NCBI GenBank assembly: GCA_030549815.1
Contig: JAUQQQ010000005.1
Location: 1 to 64,000, forward strand
Length of the DNA: 64,000 nucleotides
From: a bacterium
GTDB taxonomy: Bacteria; DRYD01
Reading direction: 5' to 3'
Part shown: piece after piece, positions 63,088 through 64,000 of the stretch
Layout: each line of letters begins with the position of its first letter
How positions within the stretch are numbered: the first letter of the stretch is position 1
Notes under the pieces: model-generated
The model's database searches: none
Told to the model about the DNA's origin: nothing
What the model saw: only the letters and a program-made list of their open reading frames with translations
Program-made: the position numbers and the translations under genes

Positions 63088-64000
63088 ATTAGAAGAAGGA
63101 AAACTAATTAAATTAGAACTTGAAGAATTAGAAAAACTTGAAAATTATGATAATAGTTTAGGAAAAACTTTTTTCTATAACGAATATGTTTTAAAAGTTT
63201 TTCCCATAAATCCTATAACAGAAAACATAATCGGAAAATTTAAATTCTTGAATAAAAAAATTTCTTCAATAAACGATAATTTTAAAAATTTAAAAAAATT
63301 TATTTTCTACAGATCAATTCCATTGAGTTGTTTTATTGATGCAAAAAATGTATTACGTTTTCTTCCTCAAAAAAACAAAAATACCCCAGCTGAAAGGTTA
63401 ATTTGGTTTATATTTAGTAAAATAGAAGGGATTAGTTTAGACGAGTATTTAGAAAATGAGTCTCCTTTCAGCAAAAAAAGAATAAACATTGCAGAGAAAA
63501 TAATAAACATCGTCAATTTTTGTAATAAACAAGGTATAATTATTAATGACATCTATCAAGATAATTTCATAATAGACAAAGATATGAATGTTTATATTCT
63601 TGATTTATACAAATGCGGAATATTAAATGAAGATGATTATTGGGAATGGGAACCGATAATATCAATAAAAGAAGAGCTCTTCTATCCACCTGAAGCCATA
63701 CTAACTGAAGCCATACTAAAACAAAAAATCAATAAAAACATAGAAAATTGGGCTCTTGTTTATCTAATTTTCTGGATATTAACTGGCCTAAAACCCTTTG
63801 ATTTTTTACCTCAAAACAATCATAAAAACCTTGAAACTTTTATTCTAAACATCGATAAACCCATAGTATCCTGGCCCCCACTAATTACAACATTTCAAGA
63901 ATCATCAAAAAAAATTATCTCTTCAAAAACAATAAAAAAAGAAAAATACGAGATATTCCGAAATTTATGCAATGAATTGGATAATGAAGATATAAAGGCG
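63071..64000 (+). CDS. Divergent Ser/Thr protein kinase-like protein (cut by window end)
   Basis: 310 residues visible, open at the right edge. Kinase landmarks in order: beta-3 Lys in YVLKVF (Lys42), KIEGISLDEYL (116-126), catalytic loop IINDIYQDNFII (HRDxKxxN replaced; Asp160 and Asn165 kept, the Lys is Tyr162), metal motif ILDLYK (DFG is DLY, Asp178), activation end YPPEAIL (APE-like) and NWALVYLIFWILTGLKPFD. The APE region has a 15-base in-frame duplication (63691-63720) giving EAILTEAIL. It probably binds nucleotide; kinase activity is uncertain. It overlaps ispE by 17 bases. Confidence 0.78.
   Translation, partial: MSIIFKLEEGKLIKLELEELEKLENYDNSLGKTFFYNEYVLKVFPINPITENIIGKFKFLNKKISSINDNFKNLKKFIFYRSIPLSCFIDAKNVLRFLPQKNKNTPAERLIWFIFSKIEGISLDEYLENESPFSKKRINIAEKIINIVNFCNKQGIIINDIYQDNFIIDKDMNVYILDLYKCGILNEDDYWEWEPIISIKEELFYPPEAILTEAILKQKINKNIENWALVYLIFWILTGLKPFDFLPQNNHKNLETFILNIDKPIVSWPPLITTFQESSKKIISSKTIKKEKYEIFRNLCNELDNEDIKA

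Overview
The window comes from an AT-rich bacterium (I estimate about 30% G+C by eye, not counted). It is a diderm: it has an LPS-export ATPase (lptB), a long passenger/beta-barrel protein that looks like an autotransporter, lipoprotein transferase (lgt), the MinCDE septum-placement set, and two clusters of type IV pilin-like proteins. It uses standard UGA stops, since many genes are coupled through ATGA overlaps. It has a CRISPR repeat of the class common in thermophilic Firmicutes, Thermotogota and similar lineages. I cannot name the genus. The small, tightly packed operons and scattered housekeeping genes suggest a deep-branching, possibly thermophilic lineage, but that is inference.

Layout. 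1-555: one edge copy of a CRISPR repeat with a probable leader. 556-4104 (minus): pgk and a Clp-type AAA+ ATPase. 4241-7970: a TlpA-like lipoprotein, tRNA-Pro(CGG), a hydroxyacid dehydrogenase, rpiB, a WecA/TagO-type transferase and a membrane protein. 7986-14671: five genes, each overlapping the next by 4 bases: a flavoprotein disulfide reductase, a transmembrane coiled-coil protein, a second and divergent Clp ATPase, a stand-alone FHA protein and a membrane-anchored coiled-coil protein. 14709-21411: lptB, a NuoE-like ferredoxin, leuB, a histidine kinase, lgt, yjbQ, suhB and an S41-type protease. 21511-27651: an N/Q-rich protein, accC, gyrA/parC and a decayed acyl-CoA ligase. 27711-32114: a Gly/Pro-rich protein, a LON-domain protein, minCDE and a DUF58 protein. 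32235-35123: pilin cluster A, which includes a prepilin fused to an intein-like Hint domain. 35356-38559 (minus): a Cys-rich peptide, L21 and the autotransporter-like protein. 38712-46388: a sugar dehydrogenase/acetyltransferase fusion, a secreted protein, a solute-binding protein, a MoxR ATPase, an M42 peptidase and a tandem CHAP-like protein. 46471-48285 (minus): mutL. 48540-51780: pilin cluster B, whose first gene is broken. 51781-52062: a duplication relic. 52063-57318 (minus): osmC, a zinc-less M16 protein, murB, L15, S5, L18 and a zinc alcohol dehydrogenase. 57456-64000: exported and coiled-coil proteins, a YqeG phosphatase, glnA, ispE and a truncated kinase-like protein.

Most interesting points. 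(1) A prepilin carries a PGTPSD-repeat linker and a C-terminal Hint/intein-like domain ending in Asn-Cys. (2) Two intergenic H-type pseudoknots share nearly identical architecture (6-bp stems, CTGG/CCAG second stem, 10-nt A-rich third loop) and both start 2-3 nt after a stop codon. (3) A translationally coupled operon joins a Clp unfoldase with no ClpP-docking loop, an FHA domain and two membrane-anchored coiled-coil proteins. (4) A CRISPR leader end lies at the left edge. (5) A repeated T-tract/ACA element with an 11-bp period lies upstream of pilin and other genes. (6) There are several lost-function genes: a zinc-less M16, a catalytically dead CHAP copy, a doubly mutated pilin, a decayed acyl-CoA ligase and a pilin-osmC duplication scar.
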